Assembly (NCBI RefSeq): GCF_013304385.1
Contig: NZ_JAAITU010000037.1
Coordinates: 1 to 39,898, forward strand
DNA: 39,898 nucleotides
DNA from: Blautia glucerasea
Lineage (GTDB): Bacteria > Bacillota > Clostridia > Lachnospirales > Lachnospiraceae
Reading direction: 5' to 3'
In this document: piece after piece, positions 24,511 to 34,921 of the stretch
Layout: each line of letters begins with the position of its first letter
Position numbering within the stretch: the first letter of the stretch is position 1
Notes under the pieces: generated by a model
What the model was told of the DNA's origin: nothing
Databases searched by the model: none
Seen by the model: the letters and a program-made list of their open reading frames with translations, nothing else
Made by a program: the position numbers and the translations under genes

Positions 24511-25797
24511 ATGAGTTTACAGGTTGAGAAAATGGAAAAAAACATGGCGAAGCTTACGATTGAAGTTTCTGCTGAGGATTTAGACAAGGCAATGGAAGGT
24601 GCTTACAAAAAAGCAAAAAACAGAATTTCCATTCCTGGATTCCGTAAAGGAAAAGCTCCAAGAAAGATGATCGAGAAGATGTACGGAAAGGGAGTATTCC
24701 TGGAGGATGCTGTGAATGCACTGTTACCGGAGCATTATAGCAAAGCTGCTGCAGAGAGCGAACTTGAGATCGTTTCCCAGCCTAAGATCGACGTTGTACA
24801 GATGGAGCCTGGAAAAGACTTTATCTTTACAGCAGAAGTAGCTGTTAAGCCGGAAGTTACTCTTGGTGAGTATAAGGGACTGGAAGTTCCGAAGACAGAG
24901 ATCAGTGTAACAGATGAAGAAGTTGATGCTGAAGTTAAGAAAGAGCAGGAGAAGAACTCCAGAACAATCACTGTAGAGGATCGTGCAGCACAGAAGGATG
25001 ATATTGTTACTATCGACTTTGAAGGATTCACAGACGGTGTTGCATTTGAAGGCGGCAAGGGCAGCGATTATCCGCTGACTATTGGCTCCAACACATTTAT
25101 TCCTGGATTTGAGGATCAGCTGATCGGTGCAAATACAGGTGACCATGTAGAAGTTAAGGTTACATTCCCAGAGGAATATCAGGCAAAAGAGCTTGCAGGC
25201 AAAGAAGCTGTATTCCAGTGTGATGTTAAGAAGATCGAAACAAAAGAACTTCCGGAGCTGGATGATGATTTTGCAAAGGATGTTTCTGAGTTCGATACTC
25301 TTGCTGAGTACAAAGAGAATGTTAAGAAGGAACTGACAGAGAAAAAAGAAGCAGAAGCAAAAACTGCAAAAGAGAACGCAGTGATCGATAAAGTGATCGA
25401 GAATGCACAGATGGATATTCCAGAGGCAATGATCGATACACAGTGCCGTCAGATGATGGATGACTTCGGAAGAAGAATGCAGTCCCAGGGCCTTTCCATG
25501 GAGCAGTACTTCCAGTTCACAGGTCAGAGCATGGACAAGATGATGGAAGATATGAAGCCACAGGCTCTTAAGAGAATCCAGACTAGATTGGTTCTTGAGA
25601 AAGTGGTTGAGACAGAGAATATCGAAGCATCTGAGGATGAGATCAATGAAGAGATCAGCAAGATGGCTGAGATGTATAAGATGGAAGCTGACAAAGTCAG
25701 AGAGCTTCTTGGCGAGCAGGGTCTTGGACAGATGAAAGAAGACCTGGCAGTACAGAAAGCAGTTACTATGTTAGCTGATGCTGCAAAAGAAGCTTAA
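24511..25797 (+). CDS. tig: Trigger factor, ribosome-bound chaperone and prolyl isomerase
   Basis: A 428-residue protein. The N-terminal ribosome-binding domain has the signature GFRKGKAP (residues about 44-51). An FKBP-type isomerase domain covers about 150-245 (VTIDFEGFTDGVAFEGG, FIPGFEDQLIGANTG), and a helical C-terminal chaperone domain follows. AAGGAGG precedes the ATG. The order tig-clpP-clpX-lon matches other Firmicutes and links nascent-chain folding to proteolysis. Confidence 0.97.
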   Translation: MSLQVEKMEKNMAKLTIEVSAEDLDKAMEGAYKKAKNRISIPGFRKGKAPRKMIEKMYGKGVFLEDAVNALLPEHYSKAAAESELEIVSQPKIDVVQMEPGKDFIFTAEVAVKPEVTLGEYKGLEVPKTEISVTDEEVDAEVKKEQEKNSRTITVEDRAAQKDDIVTIDFEGFTDGVAFEGGKGSDYPLTIGSNTFIPGFEDQLIGANTGDHVEVKVTFPEEYQAKELAGKEAVFQCDVKKIETKELPELDDDFAKDVSEFDTLAEYKENVKKELTEKKEAEAKTAKENAVIDKVIENAQMDIPEAMIDTQCRQMMDDFGRRMQSQGLSMEQYFQFTGQSMDKMMEDMKPQALKRIQTRLVLEKVVETENIEASEDEINEEISKMAEMYKMEADKVRELLGEQGLGQMKEDLAVQKAVTMLADAAKEA

Positions 25798-25799
25798 TT

Positions 25800-25880
25800 G
25801 TAACTATTCAATAGGAAGTATCCTGTGAGGTGTTTTGAAACATATTCTGCCTCGCAACTGTAAGGGTACTGAACAGTTAC
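25800..25880. repeat. GTAACT...AGTTAC intergenic element, copy 3
   Basis: Outer arms GTAACTATTCA (25800-25810) and TGAACAGTTAC (25870-25880) can pair with one G-U or mismatch. The inner part 25856-25880 resembles 6061-6085. It forms the leader between tig and clpP. Confidence 0.55.
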
Positions 25881-25910
25881 GTTTAATCAGAGAGTAGAAA
25901 AGAGGAAATT

Positions 25911-26492
25911 ATGAGTTTAGTGCCATATGTCATTGAACAGACAAGCAGAGGGGAAAGAAGTTACGATATTTATTCTAGACTTTTAAAGGACAGGATCATT
26001 TTCCTGGGAGAAGAAGTGAATGATGTAAGCGCAAGCCTTGTAGTGGCTGAGCTGCTTTTCCTGGAAGCAGAAGACCCTGGAAAGGATATTCAGCTTTATA
26101 TTAACAGCCCGGGAGGTTCTGTGACAGCCGGCATGGCTATTTATGATACAATGCAGTATATCAAATGTGATGTATCTACAATATGTCTTGGAATGGCTGC
26201 CAGCATGGGAGCATTTCTTCTGGCCGGAGGTACGAAAGGTAAGAGATTTGCCCTTCCAAACTCAACGATCATGATTCATCAGCCCTCAGGCGGTGCCCAG
26301 GGACAGGCTACAGAGATCCAGATCGTAGCTGATCATATTGCAAAAACGAAAAGAACCTTAAATGAGATTCTTGCTGCCAATACCGGACAGCCACTGGAGG
26401 TTGTAGAGAGGGACACTGACAGGGATAATTATATGTCAGCAGAAGAAGCCAAAGCTTATGGCCTGATCGATGGTGTTGTCATGCATAAGTAA
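25911..26492 (+). CDS. clpP: ATP-dependent Clp protease proteolytic subunit
   Basis: A 193-residue serine peptidase with catalytic S98 (GMAASMGA), H123 (MIHQPSGG) and D172 ([11 protein letters not shown]), matching the known spacing of E. coli S97/H122/D171. It forms the tetradecameric chamber used by ClpX encoded next. AGAGGAAA precedes the ATG. No CtsR or CIRCE operator was found upstream. Confidence 0.97.
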   Translation: MSLVPYVIEQTSRGERSYDIYSRLLKDRIIFLGEEVNDVSASLVVAELLFLEAEDPGKDIQLYINSPGGSVTAGMAIYDTMQYIKCDVSTICLGMAASMGAFLLAGGTKGKRFALPNSTIMIHQPSGGAQGQATEIQIVADHIAKTKRTLNEILAANTGQPLEVVERDTDRDNYMSAEEAKAYGLIDGVVMHK

Positions 26493-26550
26493 CAACATAA
26501 ACAAAAGAGGACTCAAACAGGAGCTTTCTTTTGTATGTAATGATTAAGAA

Positions 26551-26575
26551 AAGACTCCTGAACATCAGGAGTCTT
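26551..26575 (+). terminator. Hairpin between clpP and clpX
   Basis: A perfect 10-bp stem AAGACTCCTG / CAGGAGTCTT with a 5-nt loop, followed by a weak T-rich tail. Probably partial termination. Confidence 0.6.
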
Positions 26576-26660
26576 ATCTTGCTTAAAAAGGAAAGACGCA
26601 GAAACTGTATTTTTTATGGGAAAGCTTCTGCAAAGAAATAGAAAGGAAATGTATTGACCC

Positions 26661-27962
26661 ATGGCAGAGAAGATAAGAGAGGGAAAAATAAGATGTTCCT
26701 TTTGCCGTAAAACGGAGGATCAGGTAAAGAAGCTGATCGCAGGACCGGACGGCGCATATATCTGTGATGAATGCGTAGGTATCTGTGCAGAGATCATGGA
26801 AGAGGAATTTGGAGGATACGATCAAGAACTGGGATCTGAGATCAATTTGCTTAAGCCGGAAGAGATCCATGCCATTCTGGACGATTATGTGATCGGACAG
26901 GATGAAGCAAAAAAGGTTCTTTCCGTAGCAGTATATAATCATTATAAAAGAGTGACCGCATCCAGGAACCTGGATGTGGAACTGCAGAAGAGCAATATTC
27001 TTATGCTTGGACCCACCGGATCCGGTAAGACACTTCTGGCACAGACATTGGCACGGCTTTTAAATGTACCTTTTGCCATTGCAGATGCCACCACTCTTAC
27101 AGAAGCCGGATATGTAGGCGAGGATGTGGAGAATATCCTTTTAAAGATTATCCAGGCAGCAGATTATGATATTGAGAGAGCTCAGTATGGCATTATTTAT
27201 ATTGATGAGATCGATAAGATTACAAGAAAATCAGAGAATGTTTCCATCACCAGAGATGTTTCCGGCGAAGGCGTACAGCAGGCTCTTTTGAAAATCCTGG
27301 AGGGCACAGTGGCAAGCGTTCCGCCGCAGGGAGGAAGAAAGCATCCTCATCAGGAATTTTTGCAGATTGATACTACCAATATCCTGTTCATCTGCGGTGG
27401 TGCTTTTGATGGTCTTGAAAAGATCATTGAATCCAGACAGGATACCAAAGCCATTGGTTTTGGCGCAGAAGTTACCTCTAAAGAAGAGAGGAACGTAGGT
27501 GACGTGCTTAAGGATGTTATGCCGGAAGATCTGATCAAATATGGCCTGATTCCGGAGTTTGTAGGGCGTTTGCCGGTAGTTGTTACTCTGGACAGTTTGG
27601 ATGAGAAGGCTTTAATCCGTATTCTTCGCGAGCCTAAGAATTCATTGACAAAGCAGTATCACAAATTGTTTGAATTAGATGGTGTGGAACTTGATTTTAA
27701 GGAAGAAGCACTGGAAATGATGGCAAGAAGATCCATGGAGCGCCGGACAGGTGCCAGAGGTCTGCGTGCCATTATGGAGAGTACGCTGATGGATCTGATG
27801 TATCAGGCTCCTTCAGATGATACTATCCGCAAATGTATTATTACTAAAGAGGTTGTAGAGGGAACCGGCAAACCGGAGATTGTCCGGGGAGAAGCTCCGG
27901 CACAACCGGCAGGCCGTAAAAGTCCAAGAATCAAGAAAAGCGGAACCCCGGAAACAGCCTGA
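26661..27962 (+). CDS. clpX: Clp protease ATP-binding subunit
   Basis: A 433-residue AAA+ unfoldase. The N-terminal zinc finger CSFC...CDEC, Walker A GPTGSGKT, Walker [10 protein letters not shown] and the ClpP-docking IGF loop (KAIGFGAE) are present. A basic C-terminal tail of about 20 residues is typical. The start is 12 bases after AAAGGA. It lies 18 bases upstream of lon, so the two are co-transcribed. Confidence 0.97.
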   Translation: MAEKIREGKIRCSFCRKTEDQVKKLIAGPDGAYICDECVGICAEIMEEEFGGYDQELGSEINLLKPEEIHAILDDYVIGQDEAKKVLSVAVYNHYKRVTASRNLDVELQKSNILMLGPTGSGKTLLAQTLARLLNVPFAIADATTLTEAGYVGEDVENILLKIIQAADYDIERAQYGIIYIDEIDKITRKSENVSITRDVSGEGVQQALLKILEGTVASVPPQGGRKHPHQEFLQIDTTNILFICGGAFDGLEKIIESRQDTKAIGFGAEVTSKEERNVGDVLKDVMPEDLIKYGLIPEFVGRLPVVVTLDSLDEKALIRILREPKNSLTKQYHKLFELDGVELDFKEEALEMMARRSMERRTGARGLRAIMESTLMDLMYQAPSDDTIRKCIITKEVVEGTGKPEIVRGEAPAQPAGRKSPRIKKSGTPETA

Positions 27963-27980
27963 TGAAGGGATAGACAATAG

Positions 27981-30305
27981 ATGAGTGAACCAGTCATTAT
28001 AATGCCTGCCATAGCACTTAGGGGAACTACTATTCTTCCGGGAATGGTTGTTCATTTTGATATAAGCCGCAAGCGTTCCATGAAGGCGATTGAGGCAGCA
28101 ATGGTCCAGGACCAGAAGATTTTTCTGGTGACACAGAGAAATTCCAGGCAGGAAACACCAGAACTCCGGGATTTATATCAGACCGGAACGATCGCCTATG
28201 TAAAACAAGTAGTAAAGCTTCCCCAGAATCTTTTAAGGGTTCTGGTAGAAGGAACAGAAAAAGCGGACTTATTGGCCCTGGATCAGGAAGAGCCTTATCT
28301 TAAGGCTGAGGTTTCCATGATCCGGCAGGAGGAAGAAGAGCTGCAGGCACCGGTAAAGGCTGCCATGCATCGCAGCATTCATGACCTTTTCCAGCAGTAT
28401 TGCCAGGACAATGGTAAGATGAGTAAGGAGATGGCAGTACGTATTCTGGATATTGCAGATGTGGAAGAACTGATCCAGCAGGTTGCTGTGAATCTGCCTC
28501 TTACTTATCAGAACAGGCAGAGATTTCTTGAAGCGTCAGGCCTTGAGGAGCAGTACGAAGTACTCGGCGCACTTCTCACCAATGAGATCGATCTTTTGGG
28601 CATTACCAAAGAACTTCAGCAGAAGCTGAAAGCCAGGGTAGATAAGAATCAGCGGGAGTACATTCTCCGGGAGCAGTTAAAGGTGATCCGGGAGGAACTG
28701 GGTGAGAATAATATTCTGGATGATGCTGAAGAATACAGGAAAAGACTAAAAGAACTGCAGGCATCAAAAGAAGTAAAAGAGAAGATCAACAAAGAAATTG
28801 ACCGTTTCAAAAGTATTAATGGCAACAGTGCAGAAAGCACAGTAGAGCGCAGCTATATAGAAACACTGCTTTCCCTTCCATGGGATAAGCGGTCACAGGA
28901 TTCAGAAGACCTTGAAAAGGCATGGAAGATCCTGCAAAAAGGACATTACGGATTGAAGGAAATAAAAGAGAGGATCATGGAATTTCTTTCTGTAAGAAGC
29001 CTGACCCATAAAGGTAAAAGCCCGATCCTGTGTCTGGTAGGACCTCCGGGTACCGGAAAAACCTCTATTGCCAGGTCTGTAGCAGAGGCATTGGATAAAA
29101 AATATGTGAGGATCTGTCTGGGCGGTGTACGTGATGAGGCAGAGATCCGGGGACACAGGAAAACCTACGTGGGAGCAATGCCTGGAAGGGTGACTGCAGC
29201 TCTTGCACAGGCTGGTGTAAGCAATCCGCTGATCCTGCTTGATGAGATTGACAAGACCAGCAGTGATTACAAGGGAGATACATCATCAGCACTTCTCGAG
29301 GTTCTTGATCCTGAACAGAACAGCAGATTTATTGACCATTATGTAGAGATCCCTCAGGATCTTTCAGAGGTTCTTTTTATTGCAACTGCGAATGATCTGC
29401 AAGGCATTCCAAGACCGCTTCTTGACCGTATGGAGATTTTGGATATTTCCGGTTATACAGAAAATGAAAAAGAGCATATTGCCAAAGAGCATCTTATTCC
29501 AAAGCAGATGGAAATCAATGGCATCAGTAAGGACATGCTTACCATACAGGGCAGCGCTGTCCGTAAGATGATTAATAATTATACAAAAGAAGCAGGTGTA
29601 CGTTCCCTGGAGCGGTGTATTGGCAGGATCTGCAGAAAGACTGCAAGAGCCATTATGGAACAGGGAAAGGATAAGATACGTGTAACCGGGAAGAATCTTT
29701 CAGAGTACCTTGGAAAAGAAAGATATGATTACCTGATGGCAAATAAAAAAGATGAAATTGGTATTGCACGTGGACTGGCATGGACTCAGGTGGGTGGCGA
29801 CACACTTCAGATCGAAGTAAATGTAATGCCGGGAAAAGGGGAACTTCTTCTTACCGGTCAGCTGGGAGATGTAATGAAAGAATCTGCACAGGCTGGTATC
29901 AGCTATATTCGTTCTGTAGCCGGGAAATATGGGATCCTTCCTGAATTTTTCAGGGAAAACGACATTCATGTACATATCCCGGAGGGCGCTGTACCAAAGG
30001 ATGGACCTTCAGCCGGCATTACCATGGCCACTGCTATTTTGTCAGCTGTGATCCAGGTTCCTGTACGGGCTGAGGTAGCTATGACAGGAGAGATCACTCT
30101 GAGAGGAAGAGTCCTTCCTATCGGAGGTCTGAAAGAAAAGCTTCTGGCAGCAAAATACGCAGGGATCAAAGAAGTCCTGGTTCCAAAGGAAAATAAAAGG
30201 GATGTCCAGGAAATGGATAAAGAGATCACGAAAGATCTGAAAATCTGTTATGTGGAAACAATGGGACAGGTTCTGGAGCATGCCCTTTCTTCCGGAAAAA
30301 AATAA
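27981..30305 (+). CDS. lon: ATP-dependent protease La
   Basis: A 774-residue protein: N-terminal LON substrate domain, coiled coil around residues 215-280, AAA+ module with GPPGTGKT and ILLDEIDK, and a C-terminal protease domain. The catalytic dyad S677 (KDGPSAG) and K720 (GGLKEK) is 43 residues apart, as in E. coli Lon. The ribosome binding site is weak; coupling to clpX is likely. Confidence 0.97.
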   Translation: MSEPVIIMPAIALRGTTILPGMVVHFDISRKRSMKAIEAAMVQDQKIFLVTQRNSRQETPELRDLYQTGTIAYVKQVVKLPQNLLRVLVEGTEKADLLALDQEEPYLKAEVSMIRQEEEELQAPVKAAMHRSIHDLFQQYCQDNGKMSKEMAVRILDIADVEELIQQVAVNLPLTYQNRQRFLEASGLEEQYEVLGALLTNEIDLLGITKELQQKLKARVDKNQREYILREQLKVIREELGENNILDDAEEYRKRLKELQASKEVKEKINKEIDRFKSINGNSAESTVERSYIETLLSLPWDKRSQDSEDLEKAWKILQKGHYGLKEIKERIMEFLSVRSLTHKGKSPILCLVGPPGTGKTSIARSVAEALDKKYVRICLGGVRDEAEIRGHRKTYVGAMPGRVTAALAQAGVSNPLILLDEIDKTSSDYKGDTSSALLEVLDPEQNSRFIDHYVEIPQDLSEVLFIATANDLQGIPRPLLDRMEILDISGYTENEKEHIAKEHLIPKQMEINGISKDMLTIQGSAVRKMINNYTKEAGVRSLERCIGRICRKTARAIMEQGKDKIRVTGKNLSEYLGKERYDYLMANKKDEIGIARGLAWTQVGGDTLQIEVNVMPGKGELLLTGQLGDVMKESAQAGISYIRSVAGKYGILPEFFRENDIHVHIPEGAVPKDGPSAGITMATAILSAVIQVPVRAEVAMTGEITLRGRVLPIGGLKEKLLAAKYAGIKEVLVPKENKRDVQEMDKEITKDLKICYVETMGQVLEHALSSGKK

Positions 30306-30353
30306 AGGCTTTGCATAAAAAGGCGGTTCCATGGCAGCAAAGGAGATTATTAC

Positions 30354-30980
30354 ATGGTAATTAAAAATGTTTCATTAGATATTGTGTGCGGGATCACCAG
30401 TAAACTTCCGGATACAGGAAGACCGGAAGTGGCATTTGCAGGAAAGTCCAACGTAGGAAAGTCCTCACTGATCAACAGTCTGGTGAACCGAAAGGCTCTT
30501 GCAAGGACAAGTGCGCAGCCAGGCAAGACTCAGACCATTAATTTCTACAATATAAACGAAAGTATTTATCTTGTAGATCTTCCAGGATACGGATATGCGA
30601 AGGTTCCCCAATCTGAAAAAGAAAAATGGGGAAAGATGATCGAAAGGTATCTTCATACTTCAAAAGTATTGAAAGCAGTATTTCTGCTGGTGGATATCCG
30701 ACATGATCCTTCTGCAAATGATAAGATGATGTATGATTGGGTGGTACATAACGGCTACAATCCTATTATCATTGCAACCAAAATGGACAAATTAAAGCGC
30801 AGCCAGATACAGAAAAATCTTAAAGCGATCAAAACCGGGTTGAATCTCCGGCCTGGAAGCATTATGATCCCATTTTCTGCTGAGACAAAGCAAGGAAGAG
30901 ATGAAATCTGGGCATTGATCGATGAATTGACCGGACAGATTCCGGCAGTTACTGAGCAGACCAACTTACAGGAGAAATAA
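30354..30980 (+). CDS. engB: Ribosome biogenesis GTPase YsxC/EngB
   Basis: A 208-residue GTPase needed for assembly of the large ribosomal subunit. G1 GKSNVGKSS, G3 DLPGYGYA and G4 ATKMDKL are intact. AAAGGAGA precedes the ATG. The next gene begins two bases after the stop, its ribosome binding site lying in the last codons. Confidence 0.95.
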   Translation: MVIKNVSLDIVCGITSKLPDTGRPEVAFAGKSNVGKSSLINSLVNRKALARTSAQPGKTQTINFYNINESIYLVDLPGYGYAKVPQSEKEKWGKMIERYLHTSKVLKAVFLLVDIRHDPSANDKMMYDWVVHNGYNPIIIATKMDKLKRSQIQKNLKAIKTGLNLRPGSIMIPFSAETKQGRDEIWALIDELTGQIPAVTEQTNLQEK

Positions 30981-30981
30981 T

Positions 30982-31827
30982 ATGGGAATAATTAAGGCGT
31001 TCAAGCTGGGATTTGACTATTTCAAGTATGACGAAGACGGCAATGTGCAGGAAATGCAGAGAGCCGTCGATGATATAAACCTGGACATTGAAGCCGGGAG
31101 CTTTGTGGCTATCCTGGGACATAACGGTTCTGGGAAGTCCACACTGGCAAAGCAATTAAATGCACTGCTCCTTCCTTCCGAGGGGACGATCTGGGTGGAT
31201 GATATGGATACATCCAAGGAGCAGGAATTGTGGAAGATCCGCCAGAAAGCAGGAATGGTTTTTCAGAATCCGGACAATCAGATCATTGGAACTGTTGTTG
31301 AGGAGGACGTAGGCTTTGGCCCTGAAAATATGGGTGTGCCTACAGAGGATATCTGGAAACGTGTGGGTGACAGTCTGAGAAAAACAGGGATGACAGCATA
31401 CCGCCACCATTCACCTAACAAGCTTTCCGGAGGACAGAAGCAGAGAGTTGCCATTGCAGGTGTAATGGCCATGCGACCTCAGTGCATTGTTCTGGATGAG
31501 CCCACAGCTATGTTGGACCCGAATGGCAGGCATGAGGTTCTGGAAGCAGTTTCCGAACTGAATAAGAAAGAAAATGTGACAGTGATTCTGATCACTCACT
31601 ATATGGAAGAAGTCATCCATGCGGACAAGGTTTATGTAATGGACAGCGGTAAGATTGTTATGCAGGGAACTCCAAGGGAGATCTTTTCACAGGTGGAAAG
31701 ACTGAAGGAATACAGACTGGATGTTCCCCAGGTAACTTTGCTGGCTCATGAACTTCATGAGGCTGGTGTGGATATCCCGGAGGGAATACTGACAACAGAG
31801 GAATTGGTGAGTGCATTATGTCAATAG
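30982..31827 (+). CDS. ecfA1: ECF transporter ATPase A1
   Basis: A 281-residue ABC ATPase: Walker A GHNGSGKST, Q-loop VFQNPDNQ, signature LSGGQKQRVA and Walker B CIVLDEPTAML. With EcfA2 and EcfT it forms the energising module shared by vitamin and metal S-components. It overlaps ecfA2 by 10 bases. Confidence 0.93.
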   Translation: MGIIKAFKLGFDYFKYDEDGNVQEMQRAVDDINLDIEAGSFVAILGHNGSGKSTLAKQLNALLLPSEGTIWVDDMDTSKEQELWKIRQKAGMVFQNPDNQIIGTVVEEDVGFGPENMGVPTEDIWKRVGDSLRKTGMTAYRHHSPNKLSGGQKQRVAIAGVMAMRPQCIVLDEPTAMLDPNGRHEVLEAVSELNKKENVTVILITHYMEEVIHADKVYVMDSGKIVMQGTPREIFSQVERLKEYRLDVPQVTLLAHELHEAGVDIPEGILTTEELVSALCQ

Positions 31828-32684
31828 AACTTAAGAATGTTACCTATACGTACAGCCCGGAAACGGCTTATGAGATACATGCATTAAAAAATATTAACCT
31901 TGTGATCCCAGATGGACAGTTTATGGGGATCATTGGCCATACAGGCAGTGGAAAATCCACATTGATCCAGCATTTCAATGCGCTGATCCGTCCTACCTCA
32001 GGCACGATCCTTTATAATGGAGAGGATATATGGGAAGAAAAATATGACCGCAGAAAGCTGCGAAGTGAGGTTGGGCTGGTATTCCAGTATCCAGAGCATC
32101 AGCTTTTTGAAAGTGATGTTTTATCCGATGTATGCTTTGGACCTATGAATCAGGGACTGAGCCGGGAGGAGGCTGAGAAAGAAGCCAGAAAAGCTCTTGC
32201 CCATGTTGGATTTAAAGAAGAGTATTTCAGTAAATCACCCTTTGAACTTTCCGGAGGACAGAAAAAAAGAGTTGCCATTGCAGGTGTGTTGGCAATGAAT
32301 CCAAAGATCCTGATTCTTGATGAGCCTACTGCAGGATTGGATCCTAAAGGCCGTGATGATATCCTGGATCAGATCCAGCTCCTTCATAAAATGCGCGGTA
32401 TCACCATTATCCTTGTATCTCACAGTATGGAAGATATTGCCAAGTATGTGGAACGGCTGGTGGTTATGAATCATGGTGAAGCTGTATTTGATGACACACC
32501 AAGAAAGGTATTTTCCCATTATCAGGAACTGGAAAAAATGGGGCTGGCAGCTCCGCAGATCACTTATATTATGCATGCCCTGAAGGAAAAAGGGCTGGAT
32601 GTGGATGTAAATGCCATCACTGTGGAAGAAGCAAAAGACAGCATTCTGAAAGCACTGAAGAAGGGAGGAAAGGCAGATGATTAG
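31818..32684 (+). CDS. ecfA2: ECF transporter ATPase A2
   Basis: A 288-residue ABC ATPase: Walker A GHTGSGKST, Q-loop VFQYPEHQLFE, signature LSGGQKKRVA and Walker B ILILDEPTAGLD. The FQYPEHQLF pattern distinguishes the second subunit of the pair. It overlaps ecfT by eight bases; the two stops and starts imply balanced synthesis. Confidence 0.93.
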   Translation: MSIELKNVTYTYSPETAYEIHALKNINLVIPDGQFMGIIGHTGSGKSTLIQHFNALIRPTSGTILYNGEDIWEEKYDRRKLRSEVGLVFQYPEHQLFESDVLSDVCFGPMNQGLSREEAEKEARKALAHVGFKEEYFSKSPFELSGGQKKRVAIAGVLAMNPKILILDEPTAGLDPKGRDDILDQIQLLHKMRGITIILVSHSMEDIAKYVERLVVMNHGEAVFDDTPRKVFSHYQELEKMGLAAPQITYIMHALKEKGLDVDVNAITVEEAKDSILKALKKGGKADD

Positions 32685-33480
32685 AGATATTACCATTGGC
32701 CAGTATTATCCTGCCGATTCTCTGATTCATAAGCTGGATCCAAGAACTAAGCTTTTGGGTACATTGATGTTTATTGTTTCAGTGTTTGCTTTTCATACAT
32801 TTTGGGGATATTTGGTTGCTACAGTATTTCTGGGCAGCGTGATCCTGATTTCCAAGGTACCTGTTAAGTTTATTTTTAAAGGCCTGAAAGCGATTTTTGT
32901 ACTTTTGTTATTTACTATTGTTTTTAATATTATCCTTACACCAGGCGAAGTGTTATGGCGTTGGGGATTTATTAAGGTGACAAAAGAAGGTCTGGTGCTG
33001 GCAGGGAGAATGGCTATACGTCTGATCTATCTGGTGATCGGATCTTCCATTATGACTCTTACCACAACACCCAATCAGCTTACCGATGGATTAGAACGTC
33101 AGCTTCGTCCTTTGAATAAGATCCATGTTCCGGTTCACGAGATTGCAATGATGATGTCCATTGCACTGCGATTTATTCCTATTTTGCTGGAAGAGACAGA
33201 TAAGATCATGAAAGCGCAGATTGCAAGAGGAGCAGACTTTGAAAACGGAAATCTGATACAGAAAGCAAAGAATATGGTTCCGCTGCTTGTTCCGTTGTTT
33301 ATTTCAGCTTTTCGTCGTGCCAATGATCTGGCAATGGCCATGGAAGCAAGGTGCTATCATGGCGGAGATGACAGGACACAGATGAAACCTTTGAAATATG
33401 CAGGCAGGGATTATGCAGCCTATGGGATTCTGACCGGATATCTGGCAATTGCAATCCTGTTTCGGGTAGTGGGGATATAA
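32677..33480 (+). CDS. ecfT: ECF transporter transmembrane subunit T
   Basis: A 267-residue membrane protein with about five helices and the cytoplasmic coupling motif AQIARGADFE followed by AMEARCY, the two Ala-Arg-Gly type motifs that contact the ATPases. GQYYPADSLIHKLDPRTKL is the characteristic N-terminus. No substrate-binding S gene is adjacent, consistent with a shared group II module. Confidence 0.93.
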   Translation: MIRDITIGQYYPADSLIHKLDPRTKLLGTLMFIVSVFAFHTFWGYLVATVFLGSVILISKVPVKFIFKGLKAIFVLLLFTIVFNIILTPGEVLWRWGFIKVTKEGLVLAGRMAIRLIYLVIGSSIMTLTTTPNQLTDGLERQLRPLNKIHVPVHEIAMMMSIALRFIPILLEETDKIMKAQIARGADFENGNLIQKAKNMVPLLVPLFISAFRRANDLAMAMEARCYHGGDDRTQMKPLKYAGRDYAAYGILTGYLAIAILFRVVGI

Positions 33481-33483
33481 AAT

Positions 33484-34224
33484 ATGAAAAGAATCGGACT
33501 TGTAGTAGCGTACGATGGAACCAATTACAGTGGATGGCAGGTGCAGCCAAATGGGATTACAGTACAAAGCGTTTTGAATGAAACCTTATCCCAGTTGCTG
33601 GGAGAACAGATTGAGACCATTGGAGCCAGCCGTACAGATGCAGGGGTGCATGCAATGGGAAATGTGGCTGTGTTTGATACTGAGACACGGATTCCGGGCG
33701 AAAAGATTTCTTATGCTCTGAATCAGAGGCTTCCGGAGGATATCCGCATCCAGCTTTCTGAAGAAGTGGATCCGGATTTTCATCCCAGGTATTGTGACAG
33801 CGAAAAGACTTATCAGTACCGGATCCTTAATCGCAAATTTCCTGTACCTACAGAACGGCTGTATTCATATTTTTACCATTACAAGCTGGATGTGGATAAG
33901 ATGAGAGAAGCCACTTCTTTTCTCATCGGACGTCATGATTTTGCCAGCTTTTGCGGGGCGAAGGCCCAGGTAAAGACAACCATTCGTACCATTACAGGAA
34001 TGGACGTATGGCGAGACGGAGATGTGGTAACGATCCAGGTAACCGGAACCGGATTTCTTTACAATATGGTAAGGATCATTTCCGGTACATTGATCGAGAT
34101 CGGCAATGGTCAGTATCCACCAGAGAAGATCAAGGATATCCTGGATGCCTGTGACAGGGAGGCAGCAGGGCCTACCGCACCGGCAAAAGGCCTGACTCTT
34201 ATGGGAATCCAGTTTTTTGATTGA
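33484..34224 (+). CDS. truA: tRNA pseudouridine synthase A
   Basis: A 246-residue enzyme modifying positions 38-40 of tRNA anticodon arms. The catalytic aspartate is D52 in GASRTDAGVHA. GWQVQPNG and GTGFLYNMVR are further family landmarks. It starts three bases after ecfT and continues the operon. Its order before rplM is conserved in Firmicutes. Confidence 0.96.
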   Translation: MKRIGLVVAYDGTNYSGWQVQPNGITVQSVLNETLSQLLGEQIETIGASRTDAGVHAMGNVAVFDTETRIPGEKISYALNQRLPEDIRIQLSEEVDPDFHPRYCDSEKTYQYRILNRKFPVPTERLYSYFYHYKLDVDKMREATSFLIGRHDFASFCGAKAQVKTTIRTITGMDVWRDGDVVTIQVTGTGFLYNMVRIISGTLIEIGNGQYPPEKIKDILDACDREAAGPTAPAKGLTLMGIQFFD

Positions 34225-34275
34225 TTTTTGCTTATATTTTATGCATATTTTTGTATCCATAAGGCGAAAAAGTAG

Positions 34276-34304
34276 TTGACATACTGCTGCCGGTATAATA
34301 TAAT
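34276..34304 (+). promoter_or_regulatory. Promoter of rplM-rpsI
   Basis: TTGACA (34276-34281), a 17-base spacer and TATAAT (34299-34304), close to consensus, as expected for ribosomal protein genes. Confidence 0.88.
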
Positions 34305-34309
34305 TACTC

Positions 34310-34460
34310 AATGTGACGTAGTGCGAAGATACTTAAGCCAATAGCCCCGGCGACAGTATTTATCAGCGGTTTCGGACATTTCCGCAGTTTTTTGCATGTA
34401 CGTTCAGGATTATAAATATTTGCGGGATACCGCAGTTTGACAAACAATCGTTGATAAATA
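34310..34460 (+). promoter_or_regulatory. Structured rplM leader, probable L13-type autoregulatory RNA
   Basis: A leader of about 165 nt. GCGG...CCGC around 34362-34385 is followed by six T, and TGCGG/CCGCA pairs near 34421-34436. A T-tract behind the first hairpin suggests attenuation. L13 leaders are known from Firmicutes; matching the defined consensus was not tested. Confidence 0.5.
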
Positions 34461-34475
34461 GCAGGAGGTAAAACC

Positions 34476-34904
34476 ATGCAGACTTATATGGCTAATCCAG
34501 ATAAAATCGAAAGAAAATGGTATGTAGTTGACGCTGCTGGATGCACCCTTGGCCGTCTGGCTTCCGGTGTTGCAAGCGTTTTAAGAGGAAAGAATAAACC
34601 ACAGTTTACACCTCACGTAGACACAGGTGATTATGTGATCATCATCAATGCTGACAAGATCAAAGTTACAGGTAAGAAGCTTGATCAGAAAGTTTATTAC
34701 AACCACTCTGATTATGTTGGCGGCATGAGAGAGACTACATTAAAAGAAATGATGGCTAAAAAACCGGAGAAGGTTGTTGAGCTGGCAGTGAAAGGAATGC
34801 TTCCTAAGGGACCTCTTGGAAGAACCATGTACAAGAAACTTTTCGTTTATGCGGGATCTGAACACAAACATGAGGCTCAGAAACCGGAAGTTTTAACATT
34901 TTAA
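34476..34904 (+). CDS. rplM: 50S ribosomal protein L13
   Basis: A 142-residue protein with the L13 landmarks [28 protein letters not shown] and [18 protein letters not shown] precedes the ATG. It forms the conserved pair with rpsI. Confidence 0.98.
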   Translation: MQTYMANPDKIERKWYVVDAAGCTLGRLASGVASVLRGKNKPQFTPHVDTGDYVIIINADKIKVTGKKLDQKVYYNHSDYVGGMRETTLKEMMAKKPEKVVELAVKGMLPKGPLGRTMYKKLFVYAGSEHKHEAQKPEVLTF

Positions 34905-34921
34905 TGAGGAGGTAGAAAACA